From positions 1 through 64,000 of the forward strand of contig SUTX01000002.1 of the NCBI GenBank assembly GCA_015152465.1: a stretch of 64,000 nt of DNA, given 5' to 3'. Of the stretch, positions 18,690 to 27,029 are shown in pieces (position 1 is the stretch's first letter; each line of letters starts with the position of its first letter). The notes beneath the pieces are model-generated. The model had not been told where the DNA came from and did no database searches. It saw nothing but the letters and a program-made list of their open reading frames with translations. Both the position numbers and the translations under genes were made by a program. The DNA is from Cyanobacteria bacterium SIG31 (lineage in GTDB: Bacteria; Cyanobacteriota; Vampirovibrionia; Gastranaerophilales; Gastranaerophilaceae).

Positions 18690-18938
18690 CTAACCTTTAA
18701 CTTTTTCTTTTTCAGCTTCTTTTTTTTGACTTCTCATTTGTACAAGAGAGAGTAGATTATATAATTTTTCGTTGTTAACAACTGTAATTTGAGCTTTGTT
18801 TTTAGTCAGACTAACATCTACAGATGGTTTGTTCTCAAAGATGTTTCCAGTTTGGATACTAACTATCTGTATAAAATTATCTTTTAAGATACTAAGTGGT
18901 TCTTTTAAAAAAGTTTCAAAAGTTTTAAAGATATTCAT
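18690..18938 (-). CDS. Small orphan protein upstream of engB
   Basis: The product has 82 residues. It has no signal peptide or membrane helix, and a strongly charged C-terminus ('RSQKKEAEKEKVKG'). Residues 20-60 have an alternating pattern that suggests a small beta-rich fold ('PSVDVSLTKNKAQITVVN'). It lies 4 bp before engB and divergent from xerC. Support comes from the tight spacing and the plausible codon use. I do not recognise the family. Confidence 0.6.
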   Translation of the reverse strand: MNIFKTFETFLKEPLSILKDNFIQIVSIQTGNIFENKPSVDVSLTKNKAQITVVNNEKLYNLLSLVQMRSQKKEAEKEKVKG

Positions 18939-19021
18939 AGATTCTTACTTCTAACTTGCTAAGAAATATTGTATAATAATAGGCGGAAAATGTAAAATTC
19001 AAGTATTTTCAAGGTGCAGTT

Positions 19022-19933
19022 TTGGATACAAAAGAAAAAGAATTTATAAATGGATTTAAGACATATTTGAGTGTTGAGCGAAATTTTTCTGAGCATACGC
19101 TTAGTGCATATTATTCAGATATTGTTAGCTTTATTTTATGGCTTGACGGTACAAGCTGTGTTAATGCTGACTTTAACAAACTTAGAGAGTATTTGCATTT
19201 TATACAAAGATTTGAATATAAAAAGACTACAATAGCGAGAAAAACAGCATCGATAAGGACTTTTTATAAATATTTATACAGAGAACGTTATATTGATACA
19301 AATCCAGCAGTCTCTCTATCTGCACCTAAAAAACCTAAATCTTTGCCAAAATTCTTGACAACTGATGAAATAGAAAAAATTCTTAATAATATTAAAATTG
19401 AAACTCCTGCAGGTTTCAGAAATAGGGTTATTGTTGAGTTGTTATGGGCAACAGGAATGCGTGTGTCTGAGTTGAGCAGTTTAAATTTCGGAGACTTAAA
19501 TATTGAAGAAAATGAAATCAAGGTTTTCGGAAAAGGTGCAAAAGAAAGGATTGTTTTAATTTCAGATAGAGCAAAACAATATCTTCAACAATATATAAAA
19601 ACCGCTAGACATTTGTTAGCTCCAGGCTATGATATTGGTGAAATCTCCGAATCTTCACCGGTCTTTATTAATAGTACTGGATATAGGCTACAAAATAATA
19701 CAATAAGAAAAGCTATTCATGATGTTGTTGAAAAAATAGAATTGCCTAAAAAAGTTACACCACACGTTTTTCGCCACAGTTTCGCAACTCATTTAATAGA
19801 AAACGGAGCAGATTTAAGGGTTGTGCAAGAATTGCTTGGCCATGCGGGCATATCCAATACTCAAATTTATACTCATATTTCAATGAAGCGCATGCAAGAT
19901 GTTTATGAACAAGCACATCCACATGCCGAATAA
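19022..19933 (+). CDS. xerC: XerC/XerD-type tyrosine recombinase
   Basis: The product has 303 residues from a TTG at 19022 with AAGGTG upstream. It is a site-specific recombinase of the kind that resolves chromosome dimers at dif. The N-terminal SAM-like DNA-binding domain spans about 1-95. All catalytic residues are visible: Arg147 ('ATGMRVSEL'), Lys171, His248 and Arg251 ('HVFRHSF'), His274 ('LLGHAG') and Tyr283 ('QIYTHI'). Length and the absence of neighbouring phage or integron genes favour the housekeeping role. Whether this is the XerC or XerD partner cannot be told. Confidence 0.9.
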   Translation: MDTKEKEFINGFKTYLSVERNFSEHTLSAYYSDIVSFILWLDGTSCVNADFNKLREYLHFIQRFEYKKTTIARKTASIRTFYKYLYRERYIDTNPAVSLSAPKKPKSLPKFLTTDEIEKILNNIKIETPAGFRNRVIVELLWATGMRVSELSSLNFGDLNIEENEIKVFGKGAKERIVLISDRAKQYLQQYIKTARHLLAPGYDIGEISESSPVFINSTGYRLQNNTIRKAIHDVVEKIELPKKVTPHVFRHSFATHLIENGADLRVVQELLGHAGISNTQIYTHISMKRMQDVYEQAHPHAE

Positions 19934-20001
19934 AATTGAAATTTTGTACAAAATTTTTTCACATGCCAACTTCTTTACAAAACTTAACCTTTAGTATAAA
20001 G

Positions 20002-20072
20002 CATGCAAACCCATGCTACAAGCATGTTTGCATGGTAAAAAAGCATGCTAATCATGTAGGCATGGGCTTTTT
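20002..20072. terminator. Two CATGC-rich hairpins after xerC
   Basis: Hairpin one pairs CATGCAAAC (20002-20010) with GTTTGCATG (20026-20034), plus an inner ATGC/GCAT and a 5-nt loop. Hairpin two pairs AAAAAGCATGC-type arms at 20038-20048 and 20060-20072, with a 2-nt bulge, and ends in a T run. The second can terminate xerC. The density of CATG in 19970-20080 is unusual. The open frame through this stretch looks spurious. Confidence 0.55.
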
Positions 20073-20259
20073 GCATGAGGCGAACGCCTTAGTTTCAATA
20101 GATTTGAGCGTTTGCATGTATGTAAATAAGTCGTTACAATTGCTTTTTGATGACTTGTAAAAGCTAAGTGAGCCAATATAATGAAAATATAGTTTTAAAA
20201 AAGCTATCGAGATTTGGGGAATTTTTTAAATAACACAGATTGTTGTTTTGGAGGAATAA

Positions 20260-20475
20260 GTGTTTAAAAGTCGTGATATGGGAAGAGCTATTGCTGTAAA
20301 AAGATGGACACCTACGGCATTAGAATGTTATAAACGTGGCTGCAATTGTGTCGGATGTTTTTATAGTGACTTTTTTAGTGCAACAGCGCAAAAATGCCAG
20401 ATGAAAGCTGCTGTTCTTGAATTGGTTAGAACAATTGGAACGCCTAATGTAGAATTGCCACAAATTTTAGAGTAA
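20260..20475 (+). CDS. Small cysteine-rich conserved-looking protein
   Basis: The product has 71 residues from a GTG at 20260 preceded by GGAGGAA. Five cysteines (23, 28, 30, 33, 46) lie within 'ECYKRGCNCVGCFY' and 'QKCQMK', an arrangement suited to one zinc ion. The segment 'WTPTALECYKRG' and the C-terminal 'VLELVRTIGTP' are amphipathic helices, suggesting a small DNA- or RNA-binding fold. It lies 60 bp before hpf with its own strong ribosome site. I cannot assign a function; co-regulation with hpf is possible. Confidence 0.7.
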   Translation: MFKSRDMGRAIAVKRWTPTALECYKRGCNCVGCFYSDFFSATAQKCQMKAAVLELVRTIGTPNVELPQILE

Positions 20476-20535
20476 ACCACTTTAAAAATGCTAAAAAATA
20501 TTGTACAATGGTAAGGTAGACATTAGGAGGTGTAA

Positions 20536-20907
20536 ATGTATATACACGTTAACGGTAAAAACCTTGAGATTACAGATGCAATTAAAGCTTATGTAAAAGA
20601 GAAATTAAGTAAAGTTGCGAACCATTATGATCAAATTACTGGAATGGATGTAATTCTTTCTGTAATCAAAAACCCTGCTGCATCAGGAAAACACATCGCA
20701 GAAGTATCATGTAAAATGAATACAGGTGTTGTAAGATGCGAAGAATCTGCTGATTCAATGTACGAAAGTATCGATTTATTAGCAGACAAACTTGACAGAC
20801 AAGTTAAGAAATTCAAAAACAAATCATTGTATTCAGACAAAACTACTATTCGTAACACAGAAATTCCTGAAAACGAAGTTGAAGAAGCTGAGACAGTAGA
20901 AAGTTAA
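20536..20907 (+). CDS. hpf: Ribosome hibernation-promoting factor (short form)
   Basis: The product has 123 residues. It binds the decoding centre of the 30S subunit and inactivates ribosomes in slow growth. The whole fold is the RaiA/HPF beta-alpha-beta domain: 'IHVNGKNLEITDAIKAYVKEKL', read as 3-24, then 'SADSMYESIDLLADKLDRQV'. The long-form C-terminal dimerisation domain, usual in Cyanobacteria and Firmicutes, is absent. It is replaced by an acidic tail ('PENEVEEAETVES'). AGGAGG precedes the ATG, and a strong terminator follows. Confidence 0.9.
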   Translation: MYIHVNGKNLEITDAIKAYVKEKLSKVANHYDQITGMDVILSVIKNPAASGKHIAEVSCKMNTGVVRCEESADSMYESIDLLADKLDRQVKKFKNKSLYSDKTTIRNTEIPENEVEEAETVES

Positions 20908-20933
20908 TATTAAAAAGTAAAAGTTTAAAATAT

Positions 20934-20966
20934 CGCCGACCAGAAATTTTCTTGTCGGCGTTTTTT
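20934..20966 (+). terminator. Terminator between hpf and rdgB
   Basis: A 7-bp GC-rich stem CGCCGAC / GTCGGCG with a 13-nt loop is followed by six T. It lies 27 bp after the hpf stop and 16 bp before the rdgB ATG, so rdgB needs read-through or its own start. Confidence 0.9.
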
Positions 20967-20981
20967 AAGAATTGAGGAAGA

Positions 20982-21560
20982 ATGAAAGTAGTATTGGCGT
21001 CATCAAATCCACATAAAGTTAAAGAGATTAATGCAATTGTGCAGTCTCTATATAAAAATGCTGAAATCGAGTTTATACTTCCGCCTGAGGGATTTGATCC
21101 AATCGAAGATGGTGAGACTTTTGAGGCAAATTCATTGATTAAGGCTAAAGCTGCTTGGGAACTTGGGAAAACTTGGACATTAGCTGACGATTCAGGGTTA
21201 TGCATTGACGCTCTTAATGGAGCTCCTGGTATTCACTCTGCACGGTATGCTGATACGCCACAAGCTAGAATCGATAGAGTCTTAAAAGAAATGCAAGAAA
21301 AAGAAGACCGCTCGGCTAGATTCAAATGTTGTATGACGTTGCTAAACCCTCAAGGTGAAGTCGCATTCGCTTATACAGGAATTTGTGAGGGTTCGATTGT
21401 TAAATCTCAAAGGGGTGTGAACGGTTTTGGATATGATCCGATATTTTTGTTAAGCAATTCTGATAAGACTATGGCAGAATTAAGCGAAGATGACAAAAAT
21501 GCTGTCTCTCACAGGTTTAAAGCTTTAAAAGAAATTTTAAATTTTCTTTACAAAAACTAG
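20982..21560 (+). CDS. rdgB: dITP/XTP pyrophosphatase (HAM1 family)
   Basis: The product has 192 residues. It removes non-canonical purine nucleotides (dITP, XTP) by cleaving them to monophosphates, protecting DNA. Motifs are 'LASSNPHKVKEI' (4-15), 'FEANSLIKAKAA', 'LADDSGLCIDAL' and 'GFGYDPIFL', with a final 'VSHRFKALKEI'. All substrate and metal residues appear present. GAGGAAG precedes the ATG. Confidence 0.96.
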   Translation: MKVVLASSNPHKVKEINAIVQSLYKNAEIEFILPPEGFDPIEDGETFEANSLIKAKAAWELGKTWTLADDSGLCIDALNGAPGIHSARYADTPQARIDRVLKEMQEKEDRSARFKCCMTLLNPQGEVAFAYTGICEGSIVKSQRGVNGFGYDPIFLLSNSDKTMAELSEDDKNAVSHRFKALKEILNFLYKN

Positions 21561-21662
21561 CGAATTGTAAATTTTTTGCCTTATCTTTATATTTTCTTTA
21601 TATTTTTATGAGAAAATATAACTTGTGTTATGGAATTTTTTTAATGAGGAGTTAAGAAATTT

Positions 21663-24083
21663 ATGAAGAGAATCTTAAGCGTAATGCTCACTCTTATGGT
21701 GCTTTTTAGCTATTCAGGAGCAGTATACGCAATTCAGGACACAAAAGGCGCTGTCGCTAAGTTACAAGCAGCTCCTAACGCTAGAACAATTGAGTTAGCG
21801 TTTGTTTTTGACGGACCATCTGATAAAAATCAGTCTGTTTTAAAAACATTCCAAACTACAATTACAAGATCATTATTACCGGATTATAAAGCTTCATTCC
21901 CACAAGAATTAATCTTTACCGGAGACTGGACAGAAGCGGGTGCAGCTAGAGCTTCAGAAAAAGCTTTAGCATCAAGAGCTACAATGGTAGTTTCTTTAGG
22001 CTTTATGTCTAGTACTTATTACACAGGGAAAACAAATAAGAACAAATTTGTTGTAACTCTTGACCAATATGGTTTAAGAGACCTTAGTGATGCGTTCTTT
22101 AACCCTGTTAAACAATATGTAAACGATTTCGTATTGTTCCAAAAATTAGTGCCTAATCAAACAAAAACAGCTGTTTTGATGAACGAAAGCTTCTACAAAA
22201 CACAAAAAGATTGGCATTCAATTATTACGAAAAAACTTAAAGAAAAAGGTTGTGAAAACGACGTAGTCGTTCTTCCTGTAAGCACTGATGTTACATCATC
22301 TTTGGCTAAATTACCATCTGATGTTAATGCAGTGTTTGTAACACCTTTATTCAACTTATCAACTGAACAAAGAAAAGAAATGTATTCAATTATTAACGCT
22401 AAGAAATTGCCTACATTCTCAACAGTTGGTCGTGAAGACGTTGATTTGGGTGCTATGATTGGTACTTCTGCAAGAGAATTAGATAAAAAATTAGCAGAAG
22501 CTACTTCTTTCAATATTTACGGTGCTCTTAAAGGTAACAAAGTAAAATCAGAAAAAATTCCATACTACGATGATGAAATCATCTTCTATAACAAAGATAC
22601 AGGAGTAACTGTAGGTTATAGTGCACCTTTAAGATTACTTAATAACTGTGAAATCGTATCACACAAACCTCTTGCAAAATACGATTTGACTTACATTATG
22701 AACACTTTGCAAGAACAAAACTTAGATATTGCAAGAAAGAAACAATTAGTTAATGCTGCTCGTAGAGCAACTACTTCTGCATATCTAAAATACTTACCAA
22801 CATTGAGATTAGATTTAGGTCATCAATCATATAATGATAAGTATGCTTACTCTTATTCTGATGTTCCAACTCGTGTTGGTCAGTTTGTTGTAGCAATGGA
22901 TCAAATGATTTATGCTCCTGATTTGGTAACAAATATCATTGTTAAGCATAAAAAGTTGAAGTTTGACAAAGCAGAAGCTATATTAACAGAAGCTACAATG
23001 GGTCATGAAATTGGTAATCTTTATATTGATACTTTGATTTTTGAAAATATGATTAAAGTTCAAGAAGAATACTTGCAAGAAACAAGAGAAAATTTAGCTA
23101 TTGCTAAAGTTCGTATGCAAACAGGTAAATGTGGAAATGAAGAAGTTCTTCGTTGGGCCGGTGAAGTTAGCGAAGCTGAAAAAAGATTATTGAACATGAA
23201 AGCTGACTATAATAACGTCAAAATTCATATCAATAAAATCTTATTCAAAGATCAAAAAGAAATCTTTAATTTAGCTCCATTGACAGCTAAAGACCCAGCA
23301 TTCTTTACTTCTGATATTCATATCATTGACCACGTAAGAACACCTGAAAAATTAGCTAAATTTACTGATATGTTGGTAGAGGAAGTAAAATACTTATCAC
23401 CAGAAACAGTTAAGCTTAAAGCAGCTATTGCGATGAAAAAAGCAGAGATTTCAAACTATGCTCAAAAATTCATAATGCCAAATGCTAAATTAAGCTTAGA
23501 ATATGGTACTCAGTTTGATAGAAATTTACCATACGAAAAAGCTGGTATTGGTAGCATGCAACTAGCTGCACTTAACTCTGGTTTGCCAATGCCAATGTCA
23601 TATCTTGACCAGCACTCAACTCGTGTAATGGTAATGGCTCAATGGAAACCTATCGAAGGTGGTACAAAGATTGCTGAAATTGCAAGATGTAAAGCTGAGT
23701 TAAACGAGCTTAATATGTACTTAGATCAAGTTAATACTGAACTTGAAATGAACGTAAGAAGCGTAGTTAACAGAGCAATTGCAAAATACTTCATGATTGA
23801 AAAATCATACAAAGCTATGTTTGCAGAAGCAGAAAACTATCAAATGGTTAAAGCTAGATACCTAAGAGGTGAATCTCCAATTAACCAATTAGTTGATGCT
23901 CAGCACTTGTATACAAAAGCAAAAGTTGAAGCTCTAAACTCTCAAAACGAGTTCTTTAAAGAACTACTTTGGGTACAAAGAGGTCTAGTATGTATGAACT
24001 GGACAAAAGCTACTGAAGAAGCTAAGAATTTCATCAATAAGATTCCGGAAGTTCTTCCAGCTGAAGCAGATTTCTCTTTGTAA
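21663..24083 (+). CDS. Exported fusion of an ABC-type binding-protein domain and a TolC-like outer-membrane protein
   Basis: The product has 806 residues. A signal peptide is clear ('MLTLMVLFSYSGAVYA', about 8-24). Residues 40-320 resemble the ABC_sub_bind type of periplasmic binding protein, with Rossmann-like 'RATMVVSLGFMSS', 'KTAVLMNE' and 'VNAVFVTPLF'. Residues 340-790 are TolC-like: two long helical hairpins ('DLTYIMNTLQEQNLDIARKK', 'YLRGESPINQLVDAQHLYTK') and beta segments such as 'TSAYLKYLPTLRLDLG'. TolC monomers are normally 420-490 residues and form the trimeric outer-membrane duct. No pump gene is adjacent. GAGGAG lies 12 nt before the ATG. Confidence 0.8.
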   Translation: MKRILSVMLTLMVLFSYSGAVYAIQDTKGAVAKLQAAPNARTIELAFVFDGPSDKNQSVLKTFQTTITRSLLPDYKASFPQELIFTGDWTEAGAARASEKALASRATMVVSLGFMSSTYYTGKTNKNKFVVTLDQYGLRDLSDAFFNPVKQYVNDFVLFQKLVPNQTKTAVLMNESFYKTQKDWHSIITKKLKEKGCENDVVVLPVSTDVTSSLAKLPSDVNAVFVTPLFNLSTEQRKEMYSIINAKKLPTFSTVGREDVDLGAMIGTSARELDKKLAEATSFNIYGALKGNKVKSEKIPYYDDEIIFYNKDTGVTVGYSAPLRLLNNCEIVSHKPLAKYDLTYIMNTLQEQNLDIARKKQLVNAARRATTSAYLKYLPTLRLDLGHQSYNDKYAYSYSDVPTRVGQFVVAMDQMIYAPDLVTNIIVKHKKLKFDKAEAILTEATMGHEIGNLYIDTLIFENMIKVQEEYLQETRENLAIAKVRMQTGKCGNEEVLRWAGEVSEAEKRLLNMKADYNNVKIHINKILFKDQKEIFNLAPLTAKDPAFFTSDIHIIDHVRTPEKLAKFTDMLVEEVKYLSPETVKLKAAIAMKKAEISNYAQKFIMPNAKLSLEYGTQFDRNLPYEKAGIGSMQLAALNSGLPMPMSYLDQHSTRVMVMAQWKPIEGGTKIAEIARCKAELNELNMYLDQVNTELEMNVRSVVNRAIAKYFMIEKSYKAMFAEAENYQMVKARYLRGESPINQLVDAQHLYTKAKVEALNSQNEFFKELLWVQRGLVCMNWTKATEEAKNFINKIPEVLPAEADFSL

Positions 24084-24102
24084 TTAGAGATGACGCATAA
24101 TT

Positions 24103-24135
24103 AAAGGGGTGAGAGATATTCTCTCACCCCTTTTT
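24103..24135 (+). terminator. Terminator after the TolC fusion
   Basis: Stem AAAGGGGTGAGAGA / TCTCTCACCCCTTT with a 3-nt loop, followed by T residues. It lies 20 bp after the stop and isolates uvrA from the upstream gene. Confidence 0.93.
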
Positions 24136-24182
24136 ATTTTATCAAGTTATTTTAATACTGGTCAGACCAAGTCTATTGATGT

Positions 24183-24195
24183 TATAATTTCATTA
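24183..24195 (+). promoter_or_regulatory. Extended -10 box predicting a leaderless uvrA mRNA
   Basis: TGTTATAAT ends at 24188, six nt before the ATG at 24195, so the expected first transcribed base is the A of ATG. No ribosome site is present between. The upstream terminator rules out read-through as the main source. Confidence 0.6.
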
Positions 24196-27029
24196 TGGCA
24201 ACAGATAAGATTACAATTAAGGGAGCGAGGGAACATAACCTCAAGAACGTATCTTTGGAAATCCCAAAGAATCAGCTTGTTGTATTTACAGGCGTATCTG
24301 GTTCGGGGAAGAGTTCACTGGCTTTTGATACCATTTTTGCTGAGGGACAAAGACGTTATATTGAGAGTCTTTCTACCTATGCCCGTCAGTTTTTAGGTCA
24401 AATGGACAAACCTGACGTTGATTACATTGACGGACTTACGCCAGCTATTTCTATTGATCAAAAATCTACAAGTAACAACCCTCGTTCAACAGTTGGTACT
24501 GTTACAGAGATTTATGATTATTTAAGACTTTTATATGCAAGAGTCGGAACACCTTTTTGCCCAAAATGCGGGAAGCCAATTCGGCCACAGACAATTGACG
24601 AAATTGTTGCTAGTATTTTAACTTTATCTGAGGGTACTAAAATTCAAATTTTAGCTCCGCTTATTAAAGGTAAAAAAGGGGAATATCAATCTCTTTTTGA
24701 AGAATTAAAACAAGAGGGTTTTGTTCGTGTAAAAGTTGACGGCGAAATTTATAATCTTGATGAGGATGAAATTTCTTTAGCTAAGACCAAAGTTCATAAC
24801 ATTTCTGTCGTTGTAGACAGAGTTGTTGTAAAGCCGGAAGCTAAGTCAAGAATTGCAGATAGTGTTCAGATTGCATTACAAAAAGCTGATGGTGTTTGTC
24901 ATATTGACAAGCTTGACGGTGAAGAGTTGATTTATTCTGAAAAGCTTGCCTGTCCTGACTGTAATTTAAGTTATGAAGAGCTATCACCACGCATATTTTC
25001 ATTCAACGCACCATACGGTGCTTGCGAAAAATGTGGTGGAATTGGGGTTGATTTCAAAATAGATCCAGATTTGGTTGTACCTGACAAAACAAAATCTATC
25101 AAAGAGGGCGCAATTTACCCTTGGAGTAAGTCTTCAACATCATATTATGATGATGTAATTAAAGCTGTAAGCTTAGAATATGGAATTGATAACGAAATTC
25201 CTTTTCAAGATTTACCGCCAGAACATCGAGAGATTATTCTCTATGGTTCAAAAGAACGTATTCCAATGCGAATAAGAGAATTTGGTAGTCATCGCTACAG
25301 AAATGTTTTACAAAAATTTGTTGGTGTAATACCGTTTTTGATGAAACATTACAATGTCGAAAGCGAGTATTGGAAAGCTGAAATAGAGAAATACATGGTC
25401 ACAACTCCTTGTGAAAAATGTGGCGGTGCTAGGCTGAAGCCATTCCCCCTTGCAGTAAGAATAAATGGCGTAAACATTCACGAATTCTGCTTAATGCCAA
25501 TAGATAAAGCATACGAATTTGTAACAGACTTGTATTTAGTACTTTCTGATTTTCAAATGAAAATAGGTAAACAAATCCTCGATGAAATTAGAGCTAGGCT
25601 TAAATTCTTGCTAGATGTCGGTTTATCATACTTGAATCTCGCAAGAACCGCAGGGACATTATCAGGCGGTGAAGCTCAAAGAATTCGACTTGCTACCCAA
25701 ATAGGTAGTGGACTTTCAGGGGTTCTTTATGTACTTGATGAACCGTCAATTGGCTTGCACCAAAGAGATAATGACAGGCTTATTAAAACTCTTATCAAAC
25801 TAAGAAATATGGGAAACTCTCTAATTGTCGTAGAACACGATGAAGATACAATAAGAAACGCTGATTATATTGTAGATATCGGCCCAAAAGCTGGAGTAAA
25901 CGGTGGTGAAATTGTTGCTCACGGTGAGGGGGTAAATTCAATAATCAAAGCACAAGATTCCATTACAGGAAAATATTTGAGCGGTGAATATAATATTCCA
26001 ATCCCAGAAAAAATTAGAGATGGTAATGGAAATTATCTTCAAATTAGAAATGCTCATTTGAATAACTTAAAAAACATTGATTTAGATATTCCAACAGGGA
26101 AAATAGTTGTTTTAACTGGTGTTTCAGGCTCTGGAAAATCAACTTTAATGCAAGATTTAATATATGAATATGCAATACATAAATTAAGAAAGAACAAACC
26201 AAAACCTCAAGGTGTAGATGAAATTTTAGGCTTTGAAAACTTTGACAAAATTATTGATATTGACCAATCGCCGATTGGTAGAACTCCACGTTCGAATCCA
26301 GCGACTTATACAGATGTGTTTACGCCGATTCGTGAATTGTATGCAAAAACTAATGAAGCAAAAATGCGAGGCTATAAACCAGGTAGATTTAGCTTTAACG
26401 TAAAAGGCGGACGTTGTGAGGCCTGTGCGGGTGATGGGGTTCTAAAAATTGAAATGAACTTTTTATCAGATGTTTATGTTAAATGCGATGTTTGCAAAGG
26501 GCAAAGATATAATAATGAGACTTTGGAAGTGAAATACAAAGGTAAATCTATTGCTGATGTGCTAGAAATGAGTGTAAAAGAAGCTTACGAGTTTTTTGAA
26601 AACATTCCTCAAATAGCAAATAAGTTGAAAACTCTTGTAGACGTCGGTTTGGATTATATTAAACTTGGTCAAAGTGCGACTACTCTTTCAGGCGGTGAGG
26701 CTCAAAGAATTAAGCTTGCTTCGGAATTAAATAAACGAGCAACTGGAAAAACTCTTTATTTGCTTGATGAGCCGTCAGTTGGTTTGCATTGGCATGACTT
26801 GGATAAACTTATTAAGATACTTCAACAACTTGCTGATAATGGTAATACAATAATGATAATTGAGCATAATTTGGATTTAATAAAAATAGCAGATTATGTT
26901 GTCGATTTAGGCCCAGAGGGTGGAGATTTTGGGGGTGAAGTTATAGCTTGTGGAACTCCAAAAGAGGTTTCTCAAAACCCTAATTCATATACTGGACAAT
27001 ATTTGAAACAATTTTTTGAAGGAGTATAG
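24195..27029 (+). CDS. uvrA: Excinuclease ABC subunit A
   Basis: The product has 944 residues, the full family length. UvrA dimers find bulky DNA damage and load UvrB in nucleotide-excision repair. It has two ABC ATPase halves: Walker A '[10 protein letters not shown]' near residue 34 and '[10 protein letters not shown]' near 648, with signature 'LSGGEAQRI' in each. Zinc-finger cysteines lie in '[11 protein letters not shown]'/'CEKCGG' and 'CEACAGDG'/'CDVCKG'. uvrC follows with no gap. uvrB is not in this window. The mRNA is predicted to be leaderless. Confidence 0.98.
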   Translation: MATDKITIKGAREHNLKNVSLEIPKNQLVVFTGVSGSGKSSLAFDTIFAEGQRRYIESLSTYARQFLGQMDKPDVDYIDGLTPAISIDQKSTSNNPRSTVGTVTEIYDYLRLLYARVGTPFCPKCGKPIRPQTIDEIVASILTLSEGTKIQILAPLIKGKKGEYQSLFEELKQEGFVRVKVDGEIYNLDEDEISLAKTKVHNISVVVDRVVVKPEAKSRIADSVQIALQKADGVCHIDKLDGEELIYSEKLACPDCNLSYEELSPRIFSFNAPYGACEKCGGIGVDFKIDPDLVVPDKTKSIKEGAIYPWSKSSTSYYDDVIKAVSLEYGIDNEIPFQDLPPEHREIILYGSKERIPMRIREFGSHRYRNVLQKFVGVIPFLMKHYNVESEYWKAEIEKYMVTTPCEKCGGARLKPFPLAVRINGVNIHEFCLMPIDKAYEFVTDLYLVLSDFQMKIGKQILDEIRARLKFLLDVGLSYLNLARTAGTLSGGEAQRIRLATQIGSGLSGVLYVLDEPSIGLHQRDNDRLIKTLIKLRNMGNSLIVVEHDEDTIRNADYIVDIGPKAGVNGGEIVAHGEGVNSIIKAQDSITGKYLSGEYNIPIPEKIRDGNGNYLQIRNAHLNNLKNIDLDIPTGKIVVLTGVSGSGKSTLMQDLIYEYAIHKLRKNKPKPQGVDEILGFENFDKIIDIDQSPIGRTPRSNPATYTDVFTPIRELYAKTNEAKMRGYKPGRFSFNVKGGRCEACAGDGVLKIEMNFLSDVYVKCDVCKGQRYNNETLEVKYKGKSIADVLEMSVKEAYEFFENIPQIANKLKTLVDVGLDYIKLGQSATTLSGGEAQRIKLASELNKRATGKTLYLLDEPSVGLHWHDLDKLIKILQQLADNGNTIMIIEHNLDLIKIADYVVDLGPEGGDFGGEVIACGTPKEVSQNPNSYTGQYLKQFFEGV

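Noticed and set aside
19990..20080. CRISPR-like or phage att array
   Set aside because: The CATGC words are not evenly spaced and there are no spacers or cas genes; they pair as hairpins.
19936..20160. Open frame of 74 residues after xerC
   Set aside because: It runs through two hairpins, has no ribosome site, and its composition follows the CATGC repeats.
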